Source: Anaerosalibacter bizertensis (lineage in GTDB: Bacteria > Bacillota > Clostridia > Tissierellales > Sporanaerobacteraceae). Taken from it: a DNA stretch of 64,000 bases. Below, piece after piece: positions 51,943 to 60,083 of this stretch (positions are counted from its first letter, which is position 1; each line of letters opens with the position of its first letter). Below the pieces are notes generated by a model. That model was not told the origin of the DNA. It was given only the letters and a program-made list of their open reading frames with translations, and made no database searches. Location: the NCBI RefSeq assembly GCF_009696605.1, contig NZ_VULR01000008.1, forward strand, positions 62,001 through 126,000, read 5' to 3'. The position numbers and the translations under genes were made by a program.

Positions 51943-53355
51943 ATGCAAACTCCAATATTTGAAGGACTTAAACAATATATAAAAGAAAATAATATATCTT
52001 TTCATACTCCAGGTCATAAAGGTAGATATACTACTATAAATTGGGAAAAATATATACCGACTATAGACTTAACAGAAGTAGAAGGTCTTGATAATTTACA
52101 AGACCCTAGTGAGATAATACTTAAAAGTCAAAAGCTAGCTGCTAAGACCTTTAAATCAAAATCAACATTCTATTCTGTAAATGGAACTACAGGGGGAATA
52201 TATATAGGGTTGTCTGCTATAACAAACCCTGGAGACAGTGTGCTTATTCAAAGAAATTGTCACAAATCTGTTTATAATGGAATCATTTTAAATAATCTTG
52301 TTCCCAAATATATTTATCCAAACTATAATGAAAAACATAATATTATAACGGGAATCCATCCAATAGATATAGAGAATAGCTTAAAAGAAAATCCAGATAT
52401 AAAGGCAGTTGTCATTACCTATCCTAGTTATTATGGAATATGTAGTCATATAGAAAAGATAGTAGATATAGTTCACAAATACGATAAAATACTTTTAGTA
52501 GATGAAGCCCATGGTAGCCATTTAGTATTTTCTGATACTCTTCCCAAGTCTTCATTAGAGGTAGGAGCAGATATAGTAATCCAAAGCACTCACAAAACAT
52601 TACCTAGCTTTACACAGACTTCTATGATTCATGTAGGATCTGATAGGGTAGATATAGATAAATTGAAAGATATGTATAATCTATATCAAACTACTAGTCC
52701 TTCCTACATATTTATGGCTTCATTAGATATAGCTAGAGCTTATATGGCTGAAGAAGGAAAGGAAAGACTGAATAAACATATACAAAATATAAAGAAATGT
52801 ATATCAGAAATAGAAGAAATAGATAGAGTATCTATATTTACAGGTGATATAGAAGATTCTACTATTAAAGATGTGGATATAACTAAAATGCTTTTAAGTA
52901 TAGAAGGAATAAGGGGGACTGAGCTAGAAAAGATATTAAGGGAGAAATATAATATACAATTGGAAATGTCAGATTATTATTATGCATTGGCTTTGACTAC
53001 CCTTATGAATACAGAAGAAGATTTAAATAGTCTTGTATCTGCTTTAAAAGATATATCTAAATGGGCACCATATGAAGAAAAGAGAGATTTTAATTTTGAA
53101 GAGTTTAAGCCAATTATATCCAGGTCAATAAGGGAAGGATTTTTCAGTAAAAAGCAGTCTTGTAAATTAAAGGACAGTATAGGTAGAACCTCTGCCAGCT
53201 TTATCATTCCCTATCCACCAGGAATACCAATAGTAGTGCCAGGAGAAATAATTACTGAAGAAATATACGAATATATAAACTTTTTAAAGAAAAACAATGT
53301 AGAAATAATTGGACTACTAGATTATAATAAAGAAAAGATAAATGTAGCCATATAA
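51943..53355 (+). CDS. yaaO: Orn/Lys/Arg decarboxylase-family PLP enzyme
   Basis: 470 residues. Fold-type I PLP protein: the PLP-lysine is K218 in STHKTLPSF, with HTPGHKGRY at the start, DEAHGSHLVF for the cofactor Asp, and TSPSYIFMASLD. The C-terminal region VPGE and IPYPPGIPIVVPGE is typical of Orn/Lys/Arg decarboxylases. It is shorter than SpeA-type enzymes because the wing domain is missing. AAAGGAG precedes the ATG. The position before tmk matches B. subtilis yaaO. Substrate: arginine, lysine or ornithine, undecided. Confidence 0.88.
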   Translation: MQTPIFEGLKQYIKENNISFHTPGHKGRYTTINWEKYIPTIDLTEVEGLDNLQDPSEIILKSQKLAAKTFKSKSTFYSVNGTTGGIYIGLSAITNPGDSVLIQRNCHKSVYNGIILNNLVPKYIYPNYNEKHNIITGIHPIDIENSLKENPDIKAVVITYPSYYGICSHIEKIVDIVHKYDKILLVDEAHGSHLVFSDTLPKSSLEVGADIVIQSTHKTLPSFTQTSMIHVGSDRVDIDKLKDMYNLYQTTSPSYIFMASLDIARAYMAEEGKERLNKHIQNIKKCISEIEEIDRVSIFTGDIEDSTIKDVDITKMLLSIEGIRGTELEKILREKYNIQLEMSDYYYALALTTLMNTEEDLNSLVSALKDISKWAPYEEKRDFNFEEFKPIISRSIREGFFSKKQSCKLKDSIGRTSASFIIPYPPGIPIVVPGEIITEEIYEYINFLKKNNVEIIGLLDYNKEKINVAI

Positions 53356-53373
53356 GAAAGGAATGACCAGTAA

Positions 53374-53991
53374 ATGAGTGGAATATTCATAACATTAGAA
53401 GGACCAGATGGTTCAGGGAAAAGCACAATCGTGAAATTGCTTTCAAAATACTTAGAAGAAAAGAAAATAGATTTTATATTTACGAGAGAACCAGGAGGAA
53501 CACCTATTGGAGAAGATATAAGAGATATAATACTTAACAACAAAAATATACATATGTCCCCTAGAACAGAAGCACTACTCTATGCAGCTTCTAGAAGCCA
53601 ACATATTTCTGAAAAGATAAAGCCAGCATTAGAAGAGGGAAAAGTAGTTATATGTGAAAGATTTGTACTATCTAGTCTTGCTTATCAAGGAGTGGCAAGA
53701 GGATTGGGAATCGAAGATGTTAAGTCTATAAATGACTTTGCTATAGAAGGAGTTAATCCAGATCTTACTCTATTTTTTGATGTGGATCCAATATATGCCT
53801 TAAACAGGAAGACTAATAAAAAAGAAGGGGATAGATTGGAAAAAGAAGGACTTAATTTCCACAAAGAAGTATATGATGGATATAAGGAGCTTATTTCTAT
53901 GTATCCAGAAAATATAAAGGTAATAGATGCTTCTAAGTCAGTAAAGGAAACTTTTGAGCAAGTTAGAAAAGAGATAGAAAATATACTTTAA
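53374..53991 (+). CDS. tmk: Thymidylate kinase
   Basis: 205 residues. P-loop EGPDGSGKS (about 9-17), DR-type REPGGTPIGEDIR, and LID region RKTNKKEGDRLEKEG. It phosphorylates dTMP to dTDP. AAAGGAATG precedes the ATG. It heads the conserved tmk-yaaQ-holB-yaaT block. Length and motifs standard. Confidence 0.96.
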   Translation: MSGIFITLEGPDGSGKSTIVKLLSKYLEEKKIDFIFTREPGGTPIGEDIRDIILNNKNIHMSPRTEALLYAASRSQHISEKIKPALEEGKVVICERFVLSSLAYQGVARGLGIEDVKSINDFAIEGVNPDLTLFFDVDPIYALNRKTNKKEGDRLEKEGLNFHKEVYDGYKELISMYPENIKVIDASKSVKETFEQVRKEIENIL

Positions 53992-54004
53992 GGAGGTATA
54001 TATT

Positions 54005-54331
54005 ATGAAACTTATAATTGCCATTGTTCAAGATGAAGATGCACCTGGTTTAATAGAGGATTTAACTGAAGAAGAATACAGGGTTACAAAATTAGCTTCA
54101 ACAGGAGGATTTTTAAAATCAGGAAATACTACCCTTTTAATAGGGGTTGAAGATGAACAGGTAGATAATGTATTGAATATAATAGAAGATACTTGTAAAA
54201 CTAGAGAAATTACTACTTCTTTAATGACTGTGACTATGCCAGGAGATACTTATATACCATATCCTTTAGATGTTAAAATAGGTGGGGCTACTATATTTAT
54301 ATTAGATGTAGAAAAATATATTAGGGTTTAA
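54005..54331 (+). CDS. darA: Cyclic-di-AMP receptor DarA/PstA-type (first copy)
   Basis: 108 residues, PII-like fold. The motif YRVTKLASTGGFLKSGNTTLLIGVEDEQV contains the T-loop and c-di-AMP-contacting TxxTGxFLRxGNxT region, and GGATIFILDVEKY is the family end. It senses c-di-AMP; target unknown. AAGGAGG precedes the ATG. A tandem homologue starts 18 bases after its stop. The long B-loop (TSLMTVTMPGDTYIPYP) is present here and absent from the second copy. Confidence 0.92.
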   Translation: MKLIIAIVQDEDAPGLIEDLTEEEYRVTKLASTGGFLKSGNTTLLIGVEDEQVDNVLNIIEDTCKTREITTSLMTVTMPGDTYIPYPLDVKIGGATIFILDVEKYIRV

Positions 54332-54349
54332 TTGAAGGGAGATGTATTT

Positions 54350-54634
54350 ATGAAACTTATAATATCTATAGTTCAAGATAAGGATGTAGCAAAAGTTGTA
54401 AAAGCTTTAATGGACAAAAAATATAGGGTTACAAAGCTAGCATCCACAGGAGGATTTTTAAAAGCAGGTAATACCACCCTTTTAATAGGGGTTGAAGATG
54501 AAAAGGTAGATGAAGTTATAGATACTATAAAAGATTTATGCAATGGAACGAAAGTTGACAATGGAAGTAAAGATGTAGAAGTAGGAGGAGCTACAATCTT
54601 TGTTATAGATACAGATGAGTTTAGAAGGATTTAA
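54350..54634 (+). CDS. Cyclic-di-AMP receptor DarA-type (second, shorter copy)
   Basis: 94 residues from ATG 54350 (GAAGGGAG upstream). KLIISIVQDKDVAKVVKAL then YRVTKLASTGGFLKAGNTTLLIGVEDEKV, and GGATIFVIDTDEF at the end, parallel the first copy almost exactly, but the loop between is shortened (KVDNGSKDVEV). The ligand loop TGGFLKAGNTT is retained, so ligand binding is likely, while partner choice may differ. It is followed 15 bases later by holB. Confidence 0.88.
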   Translation: MKLIISIVQDKDVAKVVKALMDKKYRVTKLASTGGFLKAGNTTLLIGVEDEKVDEVIDTIKDLCNGTKVDNGSKDVEVGGATIFVIDTDEFRRI

Positions 54635-54649
54635 TATTGGAGGAATTTC

Positions 54650-55627
54650 ATGGATTTTAATGATATAGTAGGTCATGAAAGAATTATAAAAAATCTTAAA
54701 AATTCTATAAAAAAAGATAGTATAAGCCATAGTTATTTATTTCAAGGTTCAGAAGCTATCGGCAAAAAGAAAGTAGCTATGGCCTTTTCTAAAACCCTCC
54801 TTTGTAAAAAGGGAGGGTTAGAACCTTGCAATGAATGTAGTTCCTGTATTAAATTTGATTCAGGAAATCATCCAGATTTTTATTTAATTGAAGAAGACGG
54901 AAATATTATAAGAAAAAAACAGATAGAAGAAGCAATAAAAAGTATGATTACTAAACCTCTTGAAAGCAAGAGAAAAATATATATTATAGATAATAGCTTT
55001 AAGATGAGAGTTGAAGCACAGAATAGTTTTTTAAAAACATTGGAAGAGCCACCTAGCTATGTAAATATAATTTTAATAAGTACAAGCACTGAAAAGCTTC
55101 TACCTACTATCCTTTCTAGATGTGAAATTATAAAGTTTAATCCAATAAAAAAGGATGATATATCCGCTTTTTTACAAGAAAACTACAATAAAACTGTAGA
55201 AGAAGCTGAATTTATTTCTTCTTTTTCTAAAGGAAGTATAGGTATGGCAATAAACTTATCTACTAATGAGGAGTTTTTTCATAGAAGGGAAGAATTGATA
55301 AAAATAATTGATAATATAATTAAAGGGGATAAGTTAAAAGTATTTGCTTCTATAGATTTTTTTGATGAAAATAAAGATTTTATTAATGAAATTTTAGATA
55401 TAATTATATATTGGTTTAGGGATTTATATATATTTAAAGAACTAGGCAACAATGATTTAATCATAAACAAGGATAAATTAGATTTATTATCCACCCAAGT
55501 ATCCTTATCTAATGATAAAATAAATGATATAATAAAAGATGTAGAAAAGACAAGACAGAATATAGAAAGAAGGGTAAACTACCAACTTTCAATAGAAGGA
55601 ATGCTTCTTAAAATGCAGGAGGTATAA
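54650..55627 (+). CDS. holB: DNA polymerase III delta-prime subunit
   Basis: 325 residues. Clamp-loader domain: SYLFQGSEAIGKKKVA at the degenerate P-loop (no functional Walker lysine context), zinc ligands C52, C60, C63, C66, KTLEEPPSYVNIILIST and LLPTILSRCEII. It completes the clamp loader with DnaX. GGAGG precedes ATG 54650. Position after yaaQ and before yaaT matches B. subtilis. Confidence 0.93.
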   Translation: MDFNDIVGHERIIKNLKNSIKKDSISHSYLFQGSEAIGKKKVAMAFSKTLLCKKGGLEPCNECSSCIKFDSGNHPDFYLIEEDGNIIRKKQIEEAIKSMITKPLESKRKIYIIDNSFKMRVEAQNSFLKTLEEPPSYVNIILISTSTEKLLPTILSRCEIIKFNPIKKDDISAFLQENYNKTVEEAEFISSFSKGSIGMAINLSTNEEFFHRREELIKIIDNIIKGDKLKVFASIDFFDENKDFINEILDIIIYWFRDLYIFKELGNNDLIINKDKLDLLSTQVSLSNDKINDIIKDVEKTRQNIERRVNYQLSIEGMLLKMQEV

Positions 55628-55630
55628 TAG

Positions 55631-56632
55631 ATGATTACAGTTGTAGGAGTAAGATTTAAAAAAGCAGGCAAGATTTATTATTTTGATCCAGATGAATGGG
55701 AGATAGAAAAAAATGATAGGGTTATAGTAGAGACTGCAAGAGGCATAGAGTTTGGTCATGTAGTAGTAGGCCCTAAGGAAGTTACAGAAGAGGAGATAGT
55801 TCCACCTTTAAAAAAGGTTCTTAGGGTTGCTACAGAAGAAGATGTGCAAGTTCACAATGAAAATAAAAAGAAAGCAGAAGAAGCTTTCTTTATATGTATA
55901 GATAAAATAGAAGAACATGGTCTTGAAATGAAGTTAGTAGATGTAGAGTATACCTTTGACAACAATAAGGTTATATTTTATTTTACAGCTGATGGAAGAG
56001 TAGATTTTAGAGAGCTTGTTAAAGATTTAGCGGCTATCTTTAGGACTAGAATAGAGTTAAGACAAATAGGAGTAAGAGATGAAGCTAAAATGATAGGAGG
56101 ACTAGGTCCTTGTGGGAATCCAGCATGTTGTACTATTTTTCTAGGAGATTTTGACCCTGTTTCAATTAAAATGGCAAAGGAACAAGGGTTGTCTTTAAAT
56201 CCAACAAAGATCTCAGGACTTTGTGGTAGACTTATGTGTTGTTTAAAATATGAACATGAAACCTATGAAGAATTGCTTAAAAAGTTACCTGCTGTAGGTA
56301 CAGTAGCTATGACGCCTTTAGGTAAAGGAACAATAGTAGAAGTATATACTCTTTTGGAAACTGTTAAGGTAAAAGTAAGGCTAGAAGATGATACAGAAGA
56401 TATATTTACCTATAAAATAGATGAAATTGAAGTAACTGAAGAAAAAGATTCCAAGTATTTTAAAGCAGATGAATATAATAAGGAAGAAGCGAATTTCCAT
56501 GAGGAAAAGAAATGTCATGAAAAATGTCAAAACAGCTGTCCTGTAAAAGAAGTTATAAATAATGGAAAAGTTAAGGACAAGGAATTAGAGACAGATAGCC
56601 CTATTAAAGATAGAAGAAAATGTGATAAATAA
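55631..56632 (+). CDS. ricT: RicT (YaaT/PSP1 domain) protein
   Basis: 333 residues. PSP1 domain; the cysteine set in GPCGNPACCTIF and GLCGRLMCCLKYE supplies Fe-S ligands of the Ric complex. RicT with RicA and RicF promotes RNA processing by RNase Y and affects Spo0A phosphorylation. Start ATG 55631, three bases after the holB stop. A charged C-terminal tail with more cysteines (HEEKKCHEKCQNSCPVKEV) is longer than in B. subtilis YaaT. RicA/RicF are not in this window. Confidence 0.92.
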   Translation: MITVVGVRFKKAGKIYYFDPDEWEIEKNDRVIVETARGIEFGHVVVGPKEVTEEEIVPPLKKVLRVATEEDVQVHNENKKKAEEAFFICIDKIEEHGLEMKLVDVEYTFDNNKVIFYFTADGRVDFRELVKDLAAIFRTRIELRQIGVRDEAKMIGGLGPCGNPACCTIFLGDFDPVSIKMAKEQGLSLNPTKISGLCGRLMCCLKYEHETYEELLKKLPAVGTVAMTPLGKGTIVEVYTLLETVKVKVRLEDDTEDIFTYKIDEIEVTEEKDSKYFKADEYNKEEANFHEEKKCHEKCQNSCPVKEVINNGKVKDKELETDSPIKDRRKCDK

Positions 56633-56737
56633 GGGGACAATGAGTAATTTCAAGAAAAAGTATAAAAAAAATCATATAAATATAAGTAATAAGTCTTTTA
56701 TTCTTTATCAATAAATGATAGAATATTAACAGTTGCA

Positions 56738-56752
56738 TAGACATAATGTCTA
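56738..56752 (+). promoter_or_regulatory. Perfect palindrome upstream of the ferredoxin gene
   Basis: TAGACAT-A-ATGTCTA, a 7-1-7 palindrome, ends 14 bases before the ferredoxin ATG. Possible operator or leader hairpin near the ribosome site. Confidence 0.5.
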
Positions 56753-56766
56753 AGGGGGTGAACTAG

Positions 56767-56937
56767 ATGGCTTATAAAATAACTGATGCTTGTATTAGCT
56801 GTGGTGCTTGTGCTGCAGAATGCCCTGTTGAAGCTATCAGCGCAGGAGATGATCAATACGTTATAGATCCAGAAAAGTGTATTGAGTGTGGAGCATGCGC
56901 TAATGTATGCCCTGTAGATGCTCCTCAACAAGCTTAA
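56767..56937 (+). CDS. 2[4Fe-4S] ferredoxin
   Basis: 56 residues, the classic clostridial ferredoxin size. Two CxxCxxCxxxCP clusters: [12 protein letters not shown] and [12 protein letters not shown]. It carries low-potential electrons between oxidoreductases and, plausibly, to the radical-SAM enzyme. ATG 56767 has AAGGGGGTG upstream. A palindrome sits just before it and a terminator after it. Single gene in the yaaT-yabB interval, where Bacillus has yabA. Confidence 0.97.
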   Translation: MAYKITDACISCGACAAECPVEAISAGDDQYVIDPEKCIECGACANVCPVDAPQQA

Positions 56938-56950
56938 TTGTACTTAGTAT

Positions 56951-56980
56951 AAAAAAAGACCCTATTCAAGGGTCTTTTTT
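56951..56980 (+). terminator. Terminator of the ferredoxin gene
   Basis: AAAAAAGACCCT pairs with AGGGTCTTTTTT, loop ATTCA. Confidence 0.9.
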
Positions 56981-57030
56981 AGTATATACTGGCCAATTTT
57001 AAACTCTCAGCTTATTGAAAGGAGTATAAT

Positions 57031-57789
57031 ATGGAATTAGAGATTAAGAAAGATGAAAGAATTGATATTATTCCAGGAAGCGATTTAAAAATAATTCAAA
57101 ATAGGAAGAAATTTAGTTATGGTATGGATGCTGTACTTTTATCAGGGTTTTCTTCTATGAAAAAGGAAGATAGGGTAGTAGACTTAGGTACTGGTACAGG
57201 AATCATACCATTACTTTTACAATCTAGATATAAGCCAAAAAAAATATATGGGATAGAATTCCAAGAAGAAGTAGCTAATATGGCTACTAGGAGTGTTCAT
57301 TTAAATAATTTAGATGAAAAGATAGAGATATTGAATATGGATTTAAAAAATATTCCCCAAGTATTTAATAGCAATCAATTTGATGTTGTTACTTCAAATC
57401 CGCCATATATGAATAAAGGTGGAGGAATTATAAATAGTGAATATAATTTTGCTATTTCTCGTCATGAAATTGCTTGTACATTAGAAGATATAATAGAGAT
57501 TTCCAGTTTTCTGCTTAAAAATGGAGGGAAATTTTTCTTAGTTCATAGACCACATAGACTAGTTGATATAGTTTATCTACTTAGAAAGTATAATATAGAG
57601 CCAAAGGAGATACAATTTGTTCATCCAAAAGTTGAAGAAAAACCTAATTTACTCCTTTTGAAATGCAGAAAAGGTGGTAAACCAGAGCTTAAGTTTAGAG
57701 AACCCCTATATGTATATAATGAAGATAATACATATACTGATGGAATCTATAAAATATATGGAATAGATAAGGAGAATACAAATGACTAG
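57031..57789 (+). CDS. yabB: tRNA1(Val) A37 N6-methyltransferase (TrmN6/YabB)
   Basis: 252 residues. SAM-binding VVDLGTGTGIIPLLL, and the N6-adenine/N5-glutamine catalytic motif NPPY at 123-126, with N-terminal SYGMDAVLLSGF, typical of the TrmN6 family. It methylates a tRNA adenine. GAAAGGAG precedes the ATG. It overlaps rsmI by eight bases, as in Bacillus yabB-yabC. Confidence 0.9.
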   Translation: MELEIKKDERIDIIPGSDLKIIQNRKKFSYGMDAVLLSGFSSMKKEDRVVDLGTGTGIIPLLLQSRYKPKKIYGIEFQEEVANMATRSVHLNNLDEKIEILNMDLKNIPQVFNSNQFDVVTSNPPYMNKGGGIINSEYNFAISRHEIACTLEDIIEISSFLLKNGGKFFLVHRPHRLVDIVYLLRKYNIEPKEIQFVHPKVEEKPNLLLLKCRKGGKPELKFREPLYVYNEDNTYTDGIYKIYGIDKENTND

Positions 57790-58609
57790 AGGTACCCTTT
57801 TTGTTTGTCCAACTCCTATTGGAAATTTAGAAGACATAACTTTACGAACTTTAAGGACATTGAAAGAAGTAGACTTAATAGCAGCAGAAGACACAAGACG
57901 TACTATTAAATTATTAAATCACTATAAAATTAAAAAACCACTTACAAGTTATCACGAACATAACAAATGGGAAAAAGGAGAAATATTGTTAAAGAAACTT
58001 AAAGGTGGAGAGGATATAGGATTAGTTTCAGATGCAGGAATGCCAGGTATATCGGATCCTGGAGAAGAACTTATAAAATCGTCTATTGAAGAAAACATAG
58101 AGGTTGAAGTACTTCCAGGACCTACGGCTTCTATAACTGCTTTGATTCTTTCTGGACTTTCAACAGATAAATTTGTATTTGAAGGGTTTTTACCTTCAAA
58201 TAAAAAAGATAGAATTAAAGAATTGGAAAGACTCCGAAATGAACAAAGGACTATAATTATATATGAATCCCCTTATAGATTGTTAAATATGTTAAGAGAT
58301 ATAAAAGAGGTTCTAGGAAATAGACAAATTTCTATATCTAGGGAACTTACCAAGGTCTATGAAGAAACTTTTAGAGGTACAGTAGAAGAAGGAATAGAAA
58401 ACTTTAAGGAACAGAAAAAAGGGGAATTTGTAATAATAGTTGAAGGTGGAAAAATAGAAGAAAAAAAACCTTTTGAAAAGATTTCAATAAAGGATCATAT
58501 AAGAATGTATATAGAAGAAGGTTGTTCTAAAAAAGATGCGGTAAAAAAAGTTGCTTTGGAAAGGAAATTACCTAAAAACCTAGTATATAAAGAGAGTATT
58601 GAGCTATAG
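57782..58609 (+). CDS. rsmI: 16S rRNA (cytidine-2'-O)-methyltransferase RsmI
   Basis: 275 residues. SAM-MTase of the tetrapyrrole-like fold: FVCPTPIGNLEDITLR at the start, EDTRRTIKLL, LVSDAGMPGISDPG and FEGFLPSNKKDR are RsmI signatures. It methylates the ribose of C1402 in 16S rRNA. Overlaps yabB by eight bases. A shared terminator with the convergent abrB follows. Confidence 0.95.
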   Translation: MTRGTLFVCPTPIGNLEDITLRTLRTLKEVDLIAAEDTRRTIKLLNHYKIKKPLTSYHEHNKWEKGEILLKKLKGGEDIGLVSDAGMPGISDPGEELIKSSIEENIEVEVLPGPTASITALILSGLSTDKFVFEGFLPSNKKDRIKELERLRNEQRTIIIYESPYRLLNMLRDIKEVLGNRQISISRELTKVYEETFRGTVEEGIENFKEQKKGEFVIIVEGGKIEEKKPFEKISIKDHIRMYIEEGCSKKDAVKKVALERKLPKNLVYKESIEL

Positions 58610-58610
58610 A

Positions 58611-58647
58611 ATAAATTATCCCGGTCTATTAGATCGGGATAATTTAT
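58611..58647. terminator. Bidirectional terminator, rsmI and abrB
   Basis: AAATTATCCCG pairs with CGGGATAATTT around GTCTATTAGAT, between convergent genes. Confidence 0.85.
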
Positions 58648-58651
58648 TTGG

Positions 58652-58891
58652 TTATCTTTGAAGTTCTTCAAGGCAAGCAGGACAAATATTTTTGTTTTTA
58701 AAAACAACTACATCTTTAGCTTGTCCACAAAATATGCAAGCAGGTGCATATTTTTTAAGTATAATTTGTTCGCCGTCTACATAGATTTCTAATGCGTCTT
58801 TCTCTGCAATTTCCAATGTTCTTCTTAGTTCGATTGGTATAACTACTCTTCCAAGTTCATCTACTTTTCTAACAATACCAGTTGATTTCAC
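58652..58891 (-). CDS. abrB: AbrB/SpoVT-family transition-state regulator
   Basis: 79 residues from GTG 58891 (GGAGG eight bases upstream). Swapped-hairpin AbrB DNA-binding domain (STGIVRKVDELGRVVIPIELRRTLEI) and a C-terminal region with cysteines CIFCG...CPAC. It represses post-exponential genes and is itself repressed by Spo0A~P. Its promoter is exact and a near-Spo0A box overlaps the start. Position next to rsmI matches B. subtilis abrB-yabC. Confidence 0.93.
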   Translation of the reverse strand: MKSTGIVRKVDELGRVVIPIELRRTLEIAEKDALEIYVDGEQIILKKYAPACIFCGQAKDVVVFKNKNICPACLEELQR

Positions 58892-58922
58892 AGCTCATTC
58901 CTCCTATTATAAATCGACTTTT

Positions 58923-58963
58923 TTCTACAAAGAAATAGTACCATATATACCAAATAAAGTCAA
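58923..58963 (-). promoter_or_regulatory. abrB promoter with a Spo0A-box-like site
   Basis: Minus strand TTGACT (58958-58963), 17 bases, TACTAT (58935-58940). TGTAGAA (58923-58929), one base from the 0A box TGTCGAA, lies at the start point. Confidence 0.75.
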
Positions 58964-59070
58964 CCCATTTATAAATAAATTAGTATATATATTACAAATT
59001 GTTTATATTTATTTTAAGAATTTTGATATACTTAATATACAATCTTCATAAGTGGGGTGGTATTTGTATT

Positions 59071-60072
59071 ATGTATGAAATAAGTAAAGAGCTTAAAGAA
59101 AAAGTAACCCAATTAAATTCTACACTAGTAGACAAGTATAAGGATTTTTTTAATATGGATAGTATTCAATTAAGGGATTTTATAGATAAAAATGTAGGAG
59201 AAATAGTTGAGATAAAAAAGCTTACAAAAGATGAATTGACTAAATGCTCAGAAAAAGGCGGTATTGTAGGAGTAGATGGCTCTAAGAATAGGGTGGGAGG
59301 GGCCTATCCTCATTATGTAGAGATATTTCAAGGGTTAGCTAAAAGTACCCTACATAAAGAAAAACCTATTTTTAAAGCAGATTTTTATACACCTCTTTAT
59401 TTAGAAGGAGAAAGAGAACTACTTAAAAAATTTGAAGAAGAAGAAAATAAAGAAGAGGCAATTAGGGATTATAAGCTTTCTGGTATAGAAGTAGAAGTGG
59501 CTTTAGAAGCAGTTGAAAAATTTAGCCCTTATGCCATAATGATGGATGGTTCGCTGATACGATATGATATAGAATGCTTTGATAAATGGATAGAGCTTAG
59601 AAAGAAATGTGAAGAAAGAGGTATCATCCTTATAGGAGTTATAAAAGATATTAAAACTTCCATCATAGGACAAAGTTTAGTTGAACAGAACAATTTAAAT
59701 ACTAAAGAATTTTTATATGATAGAGAAATACTCTATGGTTTACTTGGATATGGCGAAATGATTAGAGTAGAGGATAGTATGACTAAGAAATCTAAGGAAG
59801 GGTTTACTTCTATATTTATGAGAAGTTCAAAGGCACCTAATATTATTGGAATGGATATATTGGATAGTCAAAGAGAATATTTAGATGAAATGGCAAGGCT
59901 AGTCTTTTCTTTGACTCCATCTAGTAGTAGAGGGGTTCCCCTATGGCTTGATATAGTTGATAGTCAAGTAAAAGTATCGGACAAGATGATGAGAAGTCTT
60001 TTAGAGAGATATTTAGATAGACAAGTGTTGGAAAAGTTTTTCATATCTGAAAGGGATAAGAGAATACTTTAG
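59071..60072 (+). CDS. nurA: NurA-family nuclease
   Basis: 333 residues from ATG 59071 (GTGGGGTGG upstream; a longer frame to 58999 has no ribosome site). Core motif GIVGVDGSKNRVGGAYP supplies the catalytic Asp, and YAIMMDGSLIRYD a second metal-ligand Asp. It is a 5'-3' exonuclease that acts with HerA at DNA ends. HerA follows 11 bases later. Assignment is strengthened by the pairing. Confidence 0.88.
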   Translation: MYEISKELKEKVTQLNSTLVDKYKDFFNMDSIQLRDFIDKNVGEIVEIKKLTKDELTKCSEKGGIVGVDGSKNRVGGAYPHYVEIFQGLAKSTLHKEKPIFKADFYTPLYLEGERELLKKFEEEENKEEAIRDYKLSGIEVEVALEAVEKFSPYAIMMDGSLIRYDIECFDKWIELRKKCEERGIILIGVIKDIKTSIIGQSLVEQNNLNTKEFLYDREILYGLLGYGEMIRVEDSMTKKSKEGFTSIFMRSSKAPNIIGMDILDSQREYLDEMARLVFSLTPSSSRGVPLWLDIVDSQVKVSDKMMRSLLERYLDRQVLEKFFISERDKRIL

Positions 60073-60083
60073 GAGGGATTAAT

